A stretch of DNA of 64,000 nt, from the NCBI RefSeq assembly GCF_011800755.1, contig NZ_JAATJW010000006.1:1-64000 (forward strand). Direction: 5' to 3'. This document shows, one piece after another, positions 15,425-24,696 of the stretch. The stretch's first letter is position 1; the number at the start of each line of letters is the position of its first letter. The translations under genes and the position numbers were made by a program. The notes beneath the pieces are model-generated. The model was not told the DNA's origin. It did no database searches and worked only from the letters and a program-made list of their open reading frames with translations. The stretch comes from Listeria valentina. GTDB lineage: Bacteria > Bacillota > Bacilli > Lactobacillales > Listeriaceae.

Positions 15425-15880
15425 TTATTTTTTTGAAATCGATTCCCGTTCCACTAAAACATCGCAAGGTGCGTGGACGGTTACGTAAGAAGCGACACTT
15501 CCTAAGAGCATACGCGCGAGCCTCGACTGACCAACTGCTCCCACAACGATCAAGTCCGGGTGAAAATCATCTTCAGCGATCTCGACGATCCGCGCTTTCG
15601 GCGAGCCATAAATGACTTCTGCGTTCACCTTGCTAAGTCCCATTTCCTCAGCTCGCTTTCTGTAATCCTCTAGCAGCTGTTTCGAAGTTTCCGTAAATTG
15701 ATTAACCGTTGCGCCTCCATCTGCTGCTGTCACGTTTGCAAAATAAAGCGTATCTACCACGTTGACAATTAACAGTTCCGCGTGATTGCGAAGCGCAACT
15801 TGAACTGCCTTGAAAAAAGCCGCTTCCCCACTTTCCGAGCCATCAACCGCCGTTAAAATTCGACCATATTCTTTCATCAT
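15425..15880 (-). CDS. Universal stress protein (UspA family)
   Basis: A 151-residue cytosolic Usp domain, the usual length for one domain. The N-terminal strand ILTAVDGSESGEAAF and the C-terminal nucleotide loop GAVGQSRLARMLLGSV (G-x2-G-x9-G-S) indicate the ATP-binding subclass. Start ATG at 15880 (a second ATG follows directly), AAGGGGTG upstream. It has its own terminator, and the dnaB terminator lies in front, so it is probably transcribed alone. Stress role in Listeria Usp proteins is known for acid and oxidative conditions; here it is inferred. Confidence 0.9.
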   Translation of the reverse strand: MMKEYGRILTAVDGSESGEAAFFKAVQVALRNHAELLIVNVVDTLYFANVTAADGGATVNQFTETSKQLLEDYRKRAEEMGLSKVNAEVIYGSPKARIVEIAEDDFHPDLIVVGAVGQSRLARMLLGSVASYVTVHAPCDVLVERESISKK

Positions 15881-15922
15881 CCGTGTTCACCCCTTCAGTT
15901 TCTGCATTCCCGCAAAACCCAT

Positions 15923-15975
15923 AAAAAAAACCTACTTGCTTCAAGCACAAAGTCGCACTTCAAACAAATAGGTTT
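15923..15975 (-). terminator. dnaB terminator
   Basis: A long hairpin on the minus strand (about 20 bp, several G-U pairs) with outer AAACCTA/TAGGTTT arms followed by eight Ts, immediately after the dnaB stop. Confidence 0.8.
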
Positions 15976-15978
15976 CAA

Positions 15979-17346
15979 CTAAGCTCCCGGCGGCGCCATT
16001 GCGTCATCATAGCGCACTTCGAGATTTACAAACTTATTATATTCCTTCACAAAGGCCAGCTTCACATCCCCAACCGGACCATTCCGCTGTTTAGCAATGA
16101 TGATTTCAATCGTCCCATCATTTTCACCCTCACGATCATAGTAATCCTCACGATATAAAAAGGCAACGATATCCGCATCTTGCTCGATCGAACCAGATTC
16201 CCGGATATCCGACATCATCGGCCGCTTATCTTGGCGTTGCTCAACGCTCCGTGATAACTGCGAAAGCGCGATAACAGGAACCTCGAGTTCCCGTGCGAGC
16301 GCTTTGAGTGACCTTGAGATCTCAGAAACCTCTTGTTGTCTATTTTCCCCACTTCTACCGCTACCTTGAATAAGCTGCAAGTAGTCGATCACGATCATCC
16401 CAAGCCCCGCTTCTTGCTTCAAGCGACGGCATTTCGACCGAATTTCATTCACACGAACCCCAGGCGTATCATCAATAAAGATCCCTGAATTCGATAATGT
16501 TCCCATCGCAATCGTAAACTTCTGCCAATCATCATTCGTAAGCGAGCCCGTCCGCAAGTTCTGCGCATTGATATTCCCTTCCGCACAAAGCATCCGCATC
16601 ACGAGCTGTTCAGCCCCCATTTCGAGACTGAAAATCGCCACATTCTCATCCGTTTTCGTCGCCACATTCTGCGCAATGTTTAACGCAAATGCCGTTTTAC
16701 CAACAGATGGCCGTGCCGCTACAATGATGAGGTCATTACGCTGAAAGCCCGCTGTCATGTTATCAAGCTCATGGAACCCAGTTGGGATCCCAGTAATATC
16801 GCCCTTGCGATTGTGCAGCATCTCGATGTCATCATACGTCTTAACGAGCACATCTTTAATATTCTGGAACGCCCCAACATTTTTCCGTTGCGACACTTCC
16901 AAAATACTTTTTTCCGCTTCATCCATGAGCGAATCAAGCTCATCCTCACGCGAATAACCATCCGTTGCAATTTGCGTTGCCGTTCGAATCAAACGCCGTA
17001 AGAGCGCCTTATCTTCAATAATGTGGGCATAATATTCCAGGTTCGCCGCCGTTGGAACAGAACCTGCTAGCTCCGTCAAATAAGGCAGCCCGCCTGCATC
17101 TTCAATCTGATCACTTGCCGAAAGCGCCTCATAAACTGTCAGCACATCGACCGCTTTCCCGTGGTCATTCAAATTGAGCATCGTTTCAAAAATCAATTGG
17201 TGCGACTGCCGATAAAAATCATCCGGCATCAATATTTCAGAAGCCGTAATCAGGGCATTTGGTTCAAGAAAAATGGCACCGAGAACAGCTTTTTCCGCCT
17301 CCACATTTTGCGGCGGCGTACGATCTTGAAAAGTATCCACTGACAC
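15979..17346 (-). CDS. dnaB: Replicative DNA helicase DnaB (DnaC in Bacillus nomenclature)
   Basis: A 455-residue hexameric helicase of full length. Residues 1-105 are the N-terminal domain (PPQNVEAEKAVLGAIFLEP), a linker follows, and the RecA-like domain has Walker A ARPSVGKTAFA near 210, Walker B MIVIDYLQLI near 315 and the Arg-finger region further on. It follows rplI by 21 bp in a gdpP-rplI-dnaB operon, the arrangement usual in Listeria and Bacillus. ATG with a weak upstream GGGGAG site. Confidence 0.97.
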   Translation of the reverse strand: MSVDTFQDRTPPQNVEAEKAVLGAIFLEPNALITASEILMPDDFYRQSHQLIFETMLNLNDHGKAVDVLTVYEALSASDQIEDAGGLPYLTELAGSVPTAANLEYYAHIIEDKALLRRLIRTATQIATDGYSREDELDSLMDEAEKSILEVSQRKNVGAFQNIKDVLVKTYDDIEMLHNRKGDITGIPTGFHELDNMTAGFQRNDLIIVAARPSVGKTAFALNIAQNVATKTDENVAIFSLEMGAEQLVMRMLCAEGNINAQNLRTGSLTNDDWQKFTIAMGTLSNSGIFIDDTPGVRVNEIRSKCRRLKQEAGLGMIVIDYLQLIQGSGRSGENRQQEVSEISRSLKALARELEVPVIALSQLSRSVEQRQDKRPMMSDIRESGSIEQDADIVAFLYREDYYDREGENDGTIEIIIAKQRNGPVGDVKLAFVKEYNKFVNLEVRYDDAMAPPGA

Positions 17347-17367
17347 TACGCTCCCCTTCTAGCTAAA

Positions 17368-17814
17368 TTATTCTTCCCCAACATGCACCTTAAGCGTAGC
17401 CGTCACTTCATGGTGCAACTTCACCGGCACATTTGTATACCCAAGTGCACGAATCGCGTCAGGAAGCTCCAGTTTGCGCTTGTCGATTTTAATCCCTTCA
17501 TCTTTTTGCAAGGCTTGAGCAATTTGTTTAGACGTAATCGAACCAAACAAACGACCGCCCTCACCAGATTTTGCCTTCAGTTCAACCGTAAGCCCTTCTA
17601 GTTTCTCTTTAAGCGCCTTAGCATCATCCAACTCTTCTTGTGCGACTTTTTCCGCCTTTTTTTGTTGCCCGCGTAGCGCACTCATATTTTGCGAATTCGC
17701 TTCAGCCGCATAGCCATTTTTAATCAAAAAGTTTTGCGCATATCCATCCGCAACCTCTTTCATTTCGCCTTTTTTCCCTTTACCTTTTACATCTTTCAAA
17801 AAAATAACTTTCAT
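17368..17814 (-). CDS. rplI: 50S ribosomal protein L9
   Basis: A 148-residue ribosomal protein: N-terminal domain [20 protein letters not shown], a long connecting helix and the C-terminal RNA-binding domain (GGRLFGSIT...). ATG with GAGAGAC-type site; the gene begins 3 bp after gdpP stops, so both are translated from one message. Confidence 0.97.
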   Translation of the reverse strand: MKVIFLKDVKGKGKKGEMKEVADGYAQNFLIKNGYAAEANSQNMSALRGQQKKAEKVAQEELDDAKALKEKLEGLTVELKAKSGEGGRLFGSITSKQIAQALQKDEGIKIDKRKLELPDAIRALGYTNVPVKLHHEVTATLKVHVGEE

Positions 17815-17817
17815 ATC

Positions 17818-19791
17818 TCAAGTCTCTCCTTTCCAATAAGCGTCAATCGCTGCAATCAATTCTTTTGTAGCCTCTTCAATTGTAACACCTTTCAGCTGCG
17901 TAGCGGCATTCGATAAATGCCCACCACCGCCGAGTTTTTCCATAATCACTTGCACATTGATTTCACCGAGCGACCGCGCGCTAATCCCAATCATCTTATC
18001 TGGTCTAAGCGTCACGACAAACGACGCCTCAACCCCTTCCATCGAAAGCATCGTATCCGCCGCTTGAGCAGCAATCACCGTGCCATAAACTTCATCTTCA
18101 GCGCCCTTAGCAATTGCCATTCCATCATGATAAATCTCAAGCGCTTCAACTAGACTGCTCCGCTGCGCGAACGTCGCCAAATCTTCCTTAAGGAAATTTT
18201 GCACGAGCACCGTATCTGCCCCAAGCGAGCGCAAATAACTAGCCGCATCAAATGTTCTTGACCCCGTTCGTAGCGTGAAGTTCTTCGTATCTACAACAAT
18301 TCCCGATAAGAGTGCAGTAGCTTCGATTTTCCCGACTTGTTCGAGATCTGGCTGATATTCAAACAGTTCCGTTATAAGTTCCGCTGTCGAAGAAGCGTAC
18401 GGTTCAATATAAACGAGTACAGGGTTCTCGATAAATTCCTCAGAACGTCTGTGATGATCTATTACGACCACATTAGAAGCCGATTCAAGCAATTCCTGAT
18501 TGATAACCATCGAAGGCTTATGCGTATCGACAATCACGAGCAAACTTTTATTGGTAATATTTTCATTCGCCACTTGTGGTGTCACGATATTTTTAATCAC
18601 ATTCGGATACTCTTCGATTTCGCTCATCAGTCGTTCCACATCCGGGCTCATCTTGCCCGGCTCCACAACCACATACGCGTTACGGTCATTCATTTCAGCA
18701 ATCCGCATCACGCCAAGGCTTGACCCGATCACATCCATATCTGGAAAACGGTGCCCCATCACGAAAACCTGATCGCTTTGGCTAATCAGCTCTTGAAGCG
18801 CTTGCGAAATCACTCGCGCCCGAACTCGAGTCCGTTTTTCCATCGGATTGGTTTTACCGCCATAGAAGCGCACGTGGCCTTCCGGTTCCTTGATAACCAC
18901 TTGGTCGCCGCCTCGTCCGAGTGCTAAATCCAAACTCGACTGCGCAAGCTCCGCCAAGTCGATCAAATCTTCCTCTTTGTGCCCAATTCCGATACTAAGC
19001 GTCAGTGGAATATTTTGTTTCGAAGTTCGCTCACGGATGCGGTCAAGAATTTGAAATTTTTCTTCTTCTAATTTATCGAGCTTCTCCTCGTTCAAGAAAG
19101 CGATGAACCGATCGGCATTAATTCGCTTAAGGTAAATTCGCCTTTCTTGCGCCCAGTTTGTTAACATCGTTGTGACAAGGCTATTCAAACCGCTTCTGCG
19201 ACGGTCATCCATTCCCTGCGCCCATTCATCGTAGTTATCCAGAAAAATAATCGCAAATACAGCTTTTTCTTCACGATATTTGGTGTTGAGTTCATAGTAG
19301 TCCGTTCGGTCATAAAGATAAAGAATCCGTTCTTCTCGTTTAATAATGGTATCAAAGCGTCGATCTTTCCAACTGATCGTCTGAATCCCTTCCGCTCCTT
19401 CTTCTTTAATAACAGAAAGAAATTCCGGCCCCACTTCCTCGAGAGAATCGCCGATAACACTTTTATCATCAAAATACTTCGTCATGAACGGATTTACCCA
19501 TTGGATATTATAATTTTCATCATACAGCATAATCCCCATCGGCATCTCAACAAGCGCATCTTCCTCGCTGCGCTTAATCCGGTAGGTCAAATTAGAAACA
19601 TAATTCTGCACATCCTGGTTCAAGCGGTGTTCAAAGTAAAACATCGCTGTAATCAGCACAATACCTGCTACAAAAATAACAATGGAGAGCCACCAAGCAT
19701 AAAAAAAGGTGATGACACACAGAATAATGGTCGCGGCAATTAAGCCATATAATGGATATTTAAGCATTCTTTTTTCAAAAAAGCTCTGCAT
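17818..19791 (-). CDS. gdpP: Cyclic-di-AMP phosphodiesterase GdpP (PdeA)
   Basis: A 657-residue membrane enzyme that hydrolyses c-di-AMP. Two N-terminal membrane segments (residues 10-55), a PAS-like domain (80-150), a degenerate GGDEF domain (170-300), then a DHH domain with GHRFPDMDVIGSSLG near 345 and the DHH signature IDHHRR near 420, and a DHHA1 domain with GGGGHLSNAA near the C-terminus. All metal-binding Asp/His positions I can see are intact. First gene of gdpP-rplI-dnaB. Confidence 0.95.
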   Translation of the reverse strand: MQSFFEKRMLKYPLYGLIAATIILCVITFFYAWWLSIVIFVAGIVLITAMFYFEHRLNQDVQNYVSNLTYRIKRSEEDALVEMPMGIMLYDENYNIQWVNPFMTKYFDDKSVIGDSLEEVGPEFLSVIKEEGAEGIQTISWKDRRFDTIIKREERILYLYDRTDYYELNTKYREEKAVFAIIFLDNYDEWAQGMDDRRRSGLNSLVTTMLTNWAQERRIYLKRINADRFIAFLNEEKLDKLEEEKFQILDRIRERTSKQNIPLTLSIGIGHKEEDLIDLAELAQSSLDLALGRGGDQVVIKEPEGHVRFYGGKTNPMEKRTRVRARVISQALQELISQSDQVFVMGHRFPDMDVIGSSLGVMRIAEMNDRNAYVVVEPGKMSPDVERLMSEIEEYPNVIKNIVTPQVANENITNKSLLVIVDTHKPSMVINQELLESASNVVVIDHHRRSEEFIENPVLVYIEPYASSTAELITELFEYQPDLEQVGKIEATALLSGIVVDTKNFTLRTGSRTFDAASYLRSLGADTVLVQNFLKEDLATFAQRSSLVEALEIYHDGMAIAKGAEDEVYGTVIAAQAADTMLSMEGVEASFVVTLRPDKMIGISARSLGEINVQVIMEKLGGGGHLSNAATQLKGVTIEEATKELIAAIDAYWKGET

Positions 19792-19898
19792 GTTCCATTC
19801 AGCTCCCTGTTCGTTAATGAAATCCTTTCATCCAGTCCAAAAATACAGTTACTCATCTTACCATTTTACCTTTTCTCTCCTCAAGATTCAAATAATGT

Positions 19899-19940
19899 AA
19901 AAAGAGCCGGTTCTATTTGAATAAATAGATGCGGCTCTTT
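19899..19940 (-). terminator. agr operon terminator
   Basis: Minus-strand AAAGAGCCG and CGGCTCTTT arms, extended by an inner AAATAGA/TCTATTT pairing, followed by Ts right after the agrA stop. Confidence 0.8.
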
Positions 19941-19941
19941 G

Positions 19942-20670
19942 CTATAACTGAAGTCCCTTGATTAATTTATTTGACGCAATACACTCTTCGCCGTTCACCA
20001 TCGTAATCGTTCCCGTTTTCATATCCACTTCGCTAATATTATTTTTATTGACAAGGAAAGACCGATGGCATCTATAAAACGGTTCACCCAAGCTATTTTC
20101 GATTTGTTTCATTTTCGCATAAAACTCCACTTGCCGGTTCTTGCTATGCATTACAATCCTGTGAATTTTAGGTGACGTTTCAAAAAAGAGAATATCGTCT
20201 ATTTTTTCATGAATCACTTTCTTATCTGAAATATGGTATGTGAAGTAACTGCTCGTATCCGGGTCATCCGTCATTCTTTCCTGAACGCTCGCCAAACAAG
20301 CATGCACACGCTCTTTAACATCCGAAAGATTATCCTTCACAATATAATCCATCGCTTCAATTTTATACGTAAAAGTTAAATAAGTCATTTCAGCGTGCGT
20401 CGTAAAGAAAACAATAAAACCACGTGGGTCAAACTTGCGAATTTCTTTAGCAAGCTCAAATCCATTAAATTTTAGATGGTTCAAATCAATATCAAGAAAA
20501 TAAAGCCCGAGCCCATTTTGCTGTTGAACAACCTCCAAAATTTCATCTGGATTTCCCGATGCTTTCACGATTTCCATATCATAATGTTCAAACATGATCG
20601 CATCATTAATATAGCCGACAAGCCTTTCCCGTTGAATCTTATTATCTTCACAAACAAAAATCGGAAGCAT
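19942..20670 (-). CDS. agrA: Accessory gene regulator response regulator AgrA
   Basis: A 242-residue regulator, the same length as L. monocytogenes AgrA. Receiver domain (residues 1-125) with an acidic pocket CEDN near the start and phospho-Asp in LYFLDIDL near residue 57; LytTR DNA-binding domain from about 140 with HRIVMHSKNRQVEFYAKM and YRCHRSFLVNKNNI. It is the last gene of agrBDCA and starts 16 bp after agrC. It should bind direct repeats upstream of agrB to autoactivate the operon in response to the Agr peptide. Confidence 0.95.
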   Translation of the reverse strand: MLPIFVCEDNKIQRERLVGYINDAIMFEHYDMEIVKASGNPDEILEVVQQQNGLGLYFLDIDLNHLKFNGFELAKEIRKFDPRGFIVFFTTHAEMTYLTFTYKIEAMDYIVKDNLSDVKERVHACLASVQERMTDDPDTSSYFTYHISDKKVIHEKIDDILFFETSPKIHRIVMHSKNRQVEFYAKMKQIENSLGEPFYRCHRSFLVNKNNISEVDMKTGTITMVNGEECIASNKLIKGLQL

Positions 20671-20686
20671 AATAATCCCCGCTTTT

Positions 20687-22003
20687 CTACATGATTTCTA
20701 GTTCCTGAATAAATTCCTGCTTATCTTCATCCAATTTCGTATCCAAAGTAACATTTGGATATTCTTGCAGTGTATCTCTCAAACTGGACAATCCAATCCC
20801 ACGATTTGTCCCTTTCGTTGAAAAGCCATCTTCAAAAATCTTATAAACTGGCGGCATATCCTTCGGTACACTATTCGCAAATAACATTGTTGTCGCTTCT
20901 TCTCTTTTAAAAATCGCAATCCGGATAATTGGTCTTTCACTTCCAAGTGCGGCTTCCACCGCATTATCTAGCAAAATCCCAGCCGCCTTACAAAGATCAA
21001 CACTTGGCATATTGATCGAATTGATTTCTTCTGTCACCTCTACACTTACATCAATATTCAGTTCTTGTGCCCGAATCAATTTGATCGCAAGTAAACCTTT
21101 TAGTTCCGTGACATGAATATTTTGCAAAGTAGAGATGCGGTAATCATTCGTTTCGATTTGGTGGTTAAGCGGTACGATGTTTTTCTCGAAATACTTTTTC
21201 AAGCCTTCCATATCGTTTTCATCAATGTAGCCAGCCATGCTGGATAAAATATTAATGTAATCGTGCCTAAAAACGCGCATTTCATTATGCAACTCTTCAA
21301 GCGTTGACGTATACTCTTGCAGTTGCGCGAATTGTTCTTGTTGGTTTTTCATTTTAATTTCTTGCACAGCTGATTGAAGTACAAGATATAGCATCCCTAT
21401 CAAAATCGTAAAATAAGCTAGAAAAATGATTGTGTTTAATCGAACAATTTCTTGAACAAATCCATCCGCAGCACTGAAGAAAATGTTTAAATGGTAGATC
21501 ATTAAGGTGAGCAAAATAATCGCTACTGTTATAAATCCATATTTTTTCTGATTAATATAGGAGTATAAGTCCCACTTGTCCACAAATTTTCTCAAAACAA
21601 ATGCAATGACGCTCGCGATCAGCATCATACTAATGGCGTATCCTGCAGAAACAGAGAGTTTTTTATAAAGATCGTTTGCGAAAGAATCCGATATGAAAAC
21701 AAAAACATTGTTAAACAAATAATCACTCAAAATCGAAATGATAAAAGTTAATGAAGAGATCGTTACTGAAAGAAAAATTGTTTGCTTTTTATACAAAAGA
21801 GCTACTACATAAATTGCAATTGAAACCAAATTTAACCAATATGTGATCACAAGAAATAGAGGGATTGTAGCAATGGTAGTTACTAAGACTACAAATCCCT
21901 CTTTCCAGTTGAATATAGATTTAGTTAAAATCTGAACGACAACGAAAAATCCAATCGTTTGAATTAAGATAATTAATAACAAGTTAGTCGTTGTAGAATC
22001 CAT
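20687..22003 (-). CDS. agrC: Agr sensor kinase AgrC
   Basis: A 438-residue kinase. Start ATG at 22003 is chosen because GGAGG lies six bases upstream; a GTG at 22018 would overlap that site. Residues 1-215 contain six membrane segments for peptide sensing; the phospho-acceptor His is in EMRVFRHDYINILSSM near 245, and the GHKL ATP domain (NAVEAAL, GIGLSSL) follows. It detects the peptide made from AgrD. Divergence in the sensor half would be expected to match the unusual AgrD core. Confidence 0.95.
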   Translation of the reverse strand: MDSTTTNLLLIILIQTIGFFVVVQILTKSIFNWKEGFVVLVTTIATIPLFLVITYWLNLVSIAIYVVALLYKKQTIFLSVTISSLTFIISILSDYLFNNVFVFISDSFANDLYKKLSVSAGYAISMMLIASVIAFVLRKFVDKWDLYSYINQKKYGFITVAIILLTLMIYHLNIFFSAADGFVQEIVRLNTIIFLAYFTILIGMLYLVLQSAVQEIKMKNQQEQFAQLQEYTSTLEELHNEMRVFRHDYINILSSMAGYIDENDMEGLKKYFEKNIVPLNHQIETNDYRISTLQNIHVTELKGLLAIKLIRAQELNIDVSVEVTEEINSINMPSVDLCKAAGILLDNAVEAALGSERPIIRIAIFKREEATTMLFANSVPKDMPPVYKIFEDGFSTKGTNRGIGLSSLRDTLQEYPNVTLDTKLDEDKQEFIQELEIM

Positions 22004-22083
22004 TGATAGCCTCCACACCTTACATACTTCAACTTTTTAAACATATCTTAACATATTTTCTTCATTGTCGATATCCCTTAACC

Positions 22084-22242
22084 TCATTTATTTTTGATTT
22101 CTAATTTATTAACAAGTGGATTTTTAGGTTCATAAGTAACACCAACGCAAGATTTCTTCATAGATGTGTTCGCAATTTTAAGTGCTTCATCTTCAAGTTT
22201 TTTCCCTAAAAATTGCATTACTTTGTCATTCATAAATTTCAT
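22084..22242 (-). CDS. agrD: Autoinducing peptide precursor AgrD
   Basis: A 52-residue precursor starting at ATG 22242, after AGGAGGAG; it overlaps agrB by 17 bp. It has the three-part AgrD layout: an amphipathic N-terminal leader (KVMQFLGKKLEDEALKIA), the core around Cys32 (KKSCVGVT), and a conserved charged recognition tail beginning YEPKNP. L. monocytogenes AgrD has ACFMFV followed by YEPKSP, so the five-residue thiolactone here should be CVGVT. The tail is well conserved while the ring is not, which points to a separate signalling group. Confidence 0.93.
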   Translation of the reverse strand: MKFMNDKVMQFLGKKLEDEALKIANTSMKKSCVGVTYEPKNPLVNKLEIKNK

Positions 22243-22840
22243 AGTTATTTCTCCTCCTATTGAGTAATTTATAAGATATTGGGTGCATACACACCATTTG
22301 ATAAAACGCTCCAAACATGATGAGTGTCTTCACTTCTGGAATCGGAATAAGGAGTGCTACGACCATCAAGAACAGCGCGCTTAGCACGGCTTTGATTCTA
22401 AGTTGCCTCCTATTATCTTCTCCTAAAAGTGGTAGACTCTCTGTATCAGCTGGCGCGTACCAAAACATATTGAGCGCAATAATTGCGAAAACAAGTACGA
22501 CGATCCAATTTGAAGATGAAACATGCTGCAAGAAAAATGGAGCTAGTACAAACGCAACTAAGCTAGCCAGTGTACAGTTTAAACTTTTGAGCGCGTGTAG
22601 CCCAAATGAATAACGTCGCACAATCAAAAAGGAAAAATGGACAATCAGTGTTTCGAAAAACACACCCATAAGAAGGGAAACTAAGTAAACTAAACCGATT
22701 TTCATCGTGTTAATCAAAATAACTTCCATTCCATATTTTACTTTTTCGTAGCTTTCTTCGTCTTCTTGAAATCGTTCTTTTGAGATGAGCTTTTCCGCAA
22801 TTCTTTCCGTCAAAGGAACTTTGTTCACCAAACTGCTCAA
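22226..22840 (-). CDS. agrB: AgrD-processing membrane protease AgrB
   Basis: A 204-residue integral membrane cysteine protease, the same length as the L. monocytogenes protein. The TTG at 22840 is the best start (GGAGGTG six bases upstream, product begins MSSLVNKVPL as in the family); ATG at 22855 has no site. The catalytic pair is His82 and Cys89 in RRYSFGLHA...SLNC. It cleaves the C-terminal tail of AgrD and forms the thiolactone. First gene of agrBDCA; its 3' end overlaps agrD. Confidence 0.95.
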   Translation of the reverse strand: MSSLVNKVPLTERIAEKLISKERFQEDEESYEKVKYGMEVILINTMKIGLVYLVSLLMGVFFETLIVHFSFLIVRRYSFGLHALKSLNCTLASLVAFVLAPFFLQHVSSSNWIVVLVFAIIALNMFWYAPADTESLPLLGEDNRRQLRIKAVLSALFLMVVALLIPIPEVKTLIMFGAFYQMVCMHPISYKLLNRRRNNYEIYE

Positions 22841-23011
22841 ACTTTTCACCTCCATCTCTATTTTACAACGAAATAAGCGATTATGACCAAAAATGTAATG
22901 AAATGTCGATTCTGAGTCGCGAACGACGCAAAAACAGCTTTTTTCTTGTTTTTTTACATATGATTATTAATTTTCTAGTTAAAACACAACTAAAGTTTTA
23001 TGCTTTATCAT

Positions 23012-23054
23012 AAAAAAACTGGCTTTGGATTTTCTGTAAATCCAAAGCCAGTTT
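23012..23054 (-). terminator. rpsR terminator
   Basis: Minus-strand AAACTGGCTTTGGATTT/AATCCAAAGCCAGTTT stem of about 15 bp followed by seven Ts. It separates the rpsF operon from agr. The 22855-23011 stretch contains the agr promoter region, but I could not identify clear AgrA repeats. Confidence 0.9.
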
Positions 23055-23065
23055 GACTTGTATGC

Positions 23066-23305
23066 TTATTTTTCTTCCGCAACAAATGGAAGTAATGCCA
23101 TTTGACGAGCACGTTTAATAGCAACTGTTAATTTACGTTGATATTTCGCACTTGTACCTGTTACACGACGAGGTAAAATTTTACCACGTTCTGAAACGAA
23201 TTTTTTTAGTAATTCAACATCTTTATAATCGATGTGTGTAATTCCGTTAGCCGTGAAATAACAAACCTTTTTACGACGACGTCCGCCTCTGCGTCCTCCA
23301 GCCAT
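23066..23305 (-). CDS. rpsR: 30S ribosomal protein S18
   Basis: A 79-residue ribosomal protein with Gly/Arg-rich N-terminus and the signature [20 protein letters not shown]. It partners S6 on the 30S platform. ATG with AGGAGG upstream; last gene of rpsF-ssb-rpsR. Confidence 0.97.
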   Translation of the reverse strand: MAGGRRGGRRRKKVCYFTANGITHIDYKDVELLKKFVSERGKILPRRVTGTSAKYQRKLTVAIKRARQMALLPFVAEEK

Positions 23306-23362
23306 GTTTTCTCCTCCTATCTCTCAATAAAATCTACTTGCGCTTCTTTGTCCCTTCTCAAG

Positions 23363-23872
23363 TTAGAATGGAAGATCGTCATCAGAGATGTCGATCGGTT
23401 TTCCATCACTTGCGAATGGATCATTGTTCGCGCGATCATAACCTTGAGATGAAGATTGCTGGTTCTGATTGTATCCACCGCCAGCGTTGTTATTGCTATA
23501 TCCGCCACCGGAATTTCCTTGATAGCCACCGTTTCCGCCATTATGCGTCGCGTTTTTAGGCTCTAGGAATTGAACACTTTCAGCAACCACTTCTGTTACA
23601 TAGACACGTTTTCCATCTTGACCTTCATAATTCCGCGTTTGAACACGACCATCAACGCCTGCTAAGCTTCCTTTTTTAAGGAAATTCGCTACGTTTTCAG
23701 CCGGTTTTCGCCAAACTACACAATTAATGAAATCGGCCTCCCGCTCTCCTTGCTGATTCGTAAATGTACGGTTAACAGCGAGTGTAAATGTCGCAACTGC
23801 AACACCTGCTGGAGTGTAACGAAGTTCAGGGTCTTTGGTTAAACGGCCTACTAACACCACACGATTCATCAT
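23363..23872 (-). CDS. ssb: Single-stranded DNA-binding protein
   Basis: A 169-residue SSB: OB fold over residues 1-108 ([41 protein letters not shown]), a low-complexity Gly/Asn/Gln-rich linker, and the conserved acidic tip DDDLPF that recruits replication and repair partners. The linker is richer in GGYN-type repeats than I recall for L. monocytogenes. Two ATGs in tandem at 23872 and 23869, GAGGTTGG upstream. Central gene of the S6-S18 operon. Confidence 0.97.
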   Translation of the reverse strand: MMNRVVLVGRLTKDPELRYTPAGVAVATFTLAVNRTFTNQQGEREADFINCVVWRKPAENVANFLKKGSLAGVDGRVQTRNYEGQDGKRVYVTEVVAESVQFLEPKNATHNGGNGGYQGNSGGGYSNNNAGGGYNQNQQSSSQGYDRANNDPFASDGKPIDISDDDLPF

Positions 23873-23932
23873 ACAGAACCAACCTCCTCTCGTTTAGTCA
23901 AATCAAAGGGCAAAACCCTTCGAAAATAAGTC

Positions 23933-24226
23933 TTATTCTTCTTCTTTAACAATGATATGACGAATGATGTCATCCGTGATTTTAGCGATACGATCGAATT
24001 CATTGATTCCATCTGCATTTTCAGCAGAGATTTTCACGATGTGGTAAATTCCATCATGGAAGTCTTGGATTTCATAAGCCAAGCGACGTTTACCCCATTC
24101 TTTTGATTCGATGATCTCAGCCCCATTCGAAGTTAAGATTCCGTCAAAACGTTCTACTAACGCTTTTTTCTCATCTTCCTCGATATTCGGACGAATGATG
24201 TAGTTAATCTCGTAATTTTTAGCCAT
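23933..24226 (-). CDS. rpsF: 30S ribosomal protein S6
   Basis: A 97-residue ribosomal protein starting [14 protein letters not shown] with the [11 protein letters not shown] segment typical of S6. ATG with AAGGAGGTG upstream. First gene of rpsF-ssb-rpsR; the leader may contain the S6:S18 autoregulatory RNA found in many bacteria. Confidence 0.97.
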   Translation of the reverse strand: MAKNYEINYIIRPNIEEDEKKALVERFDGILTSNGAEIIESKEWGKRRLAYEIQDFHDGIYHIVKISAENADGINEFDRIAKITDDIIRHIIVKEEE

Positions 24227-24260
24227 CTACTTTACACCTCCTTGTGGTCTTAGCGGCTCT

Positions 24261-24278
24261 GATGCGAAAAATCGCATC
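24261..24278 (-). promoter_or_regulatory. Hairpin in rpsF leader (candidate S6:S18 autoregulatory element)
   Basis: GATGCGA-AAAA-TCGCATC is a perfect 7-bp stem about 35 bp before rpsF, followed in the message by AGAGCCGCT. Many Bacilli have an S6:S18-binding leader with a CCG-containing stem here; I can only say that the position and a CCG are right. Confidence 0.3.
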
Positions 24279-24354
24279 CCCATCGTTTCAAAGTTCATCA
24301 CTCCTACACGACAAGAACGAGCAAGGAATAATTTATAATTACTCACAATAACAA

Positions 24355-24383
24355 ATTATACCACAGGACAAGACTTGCTTCAA
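24355..24383 (-). promoter_or_regulatory. rpsF operon promoter
   Basis: Minus-strand TTGAAG (24378-24383) and TATAAT (24355-24360), 17-bp spacer, with TGG just before the -10. The rest of 24384-24650 is AT-rich and holds no gene I can support. Confidence 0.7.
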
Positions 24384-24696
24384 ACATTTTCTTAAACATT
24401 TTCGTTTCAAAAGCTCTTCTTGTTTTTTTTAATAATCTAGGCTCATCTACTGTAATTTGTGAACTTTTTGTGACAGTTTTGTGCATATCGTTGCATACAA
24501 ATAAGGGTTTTTATACAAGAAATTTATAATTAGAATTTTTTCGTTTTTATACTTTAGATTTGCCAATGTTTAACTTTATATGTTTAATTATCTTACAATT
24601 GAATAGCAATAAAAAAATGGTAAAGTCTTCTCCTGCAACAAAAATCAGATTATGTTAAAATTTGAAAACAGCTTATCTTTCCGGAGGTCTATACTT

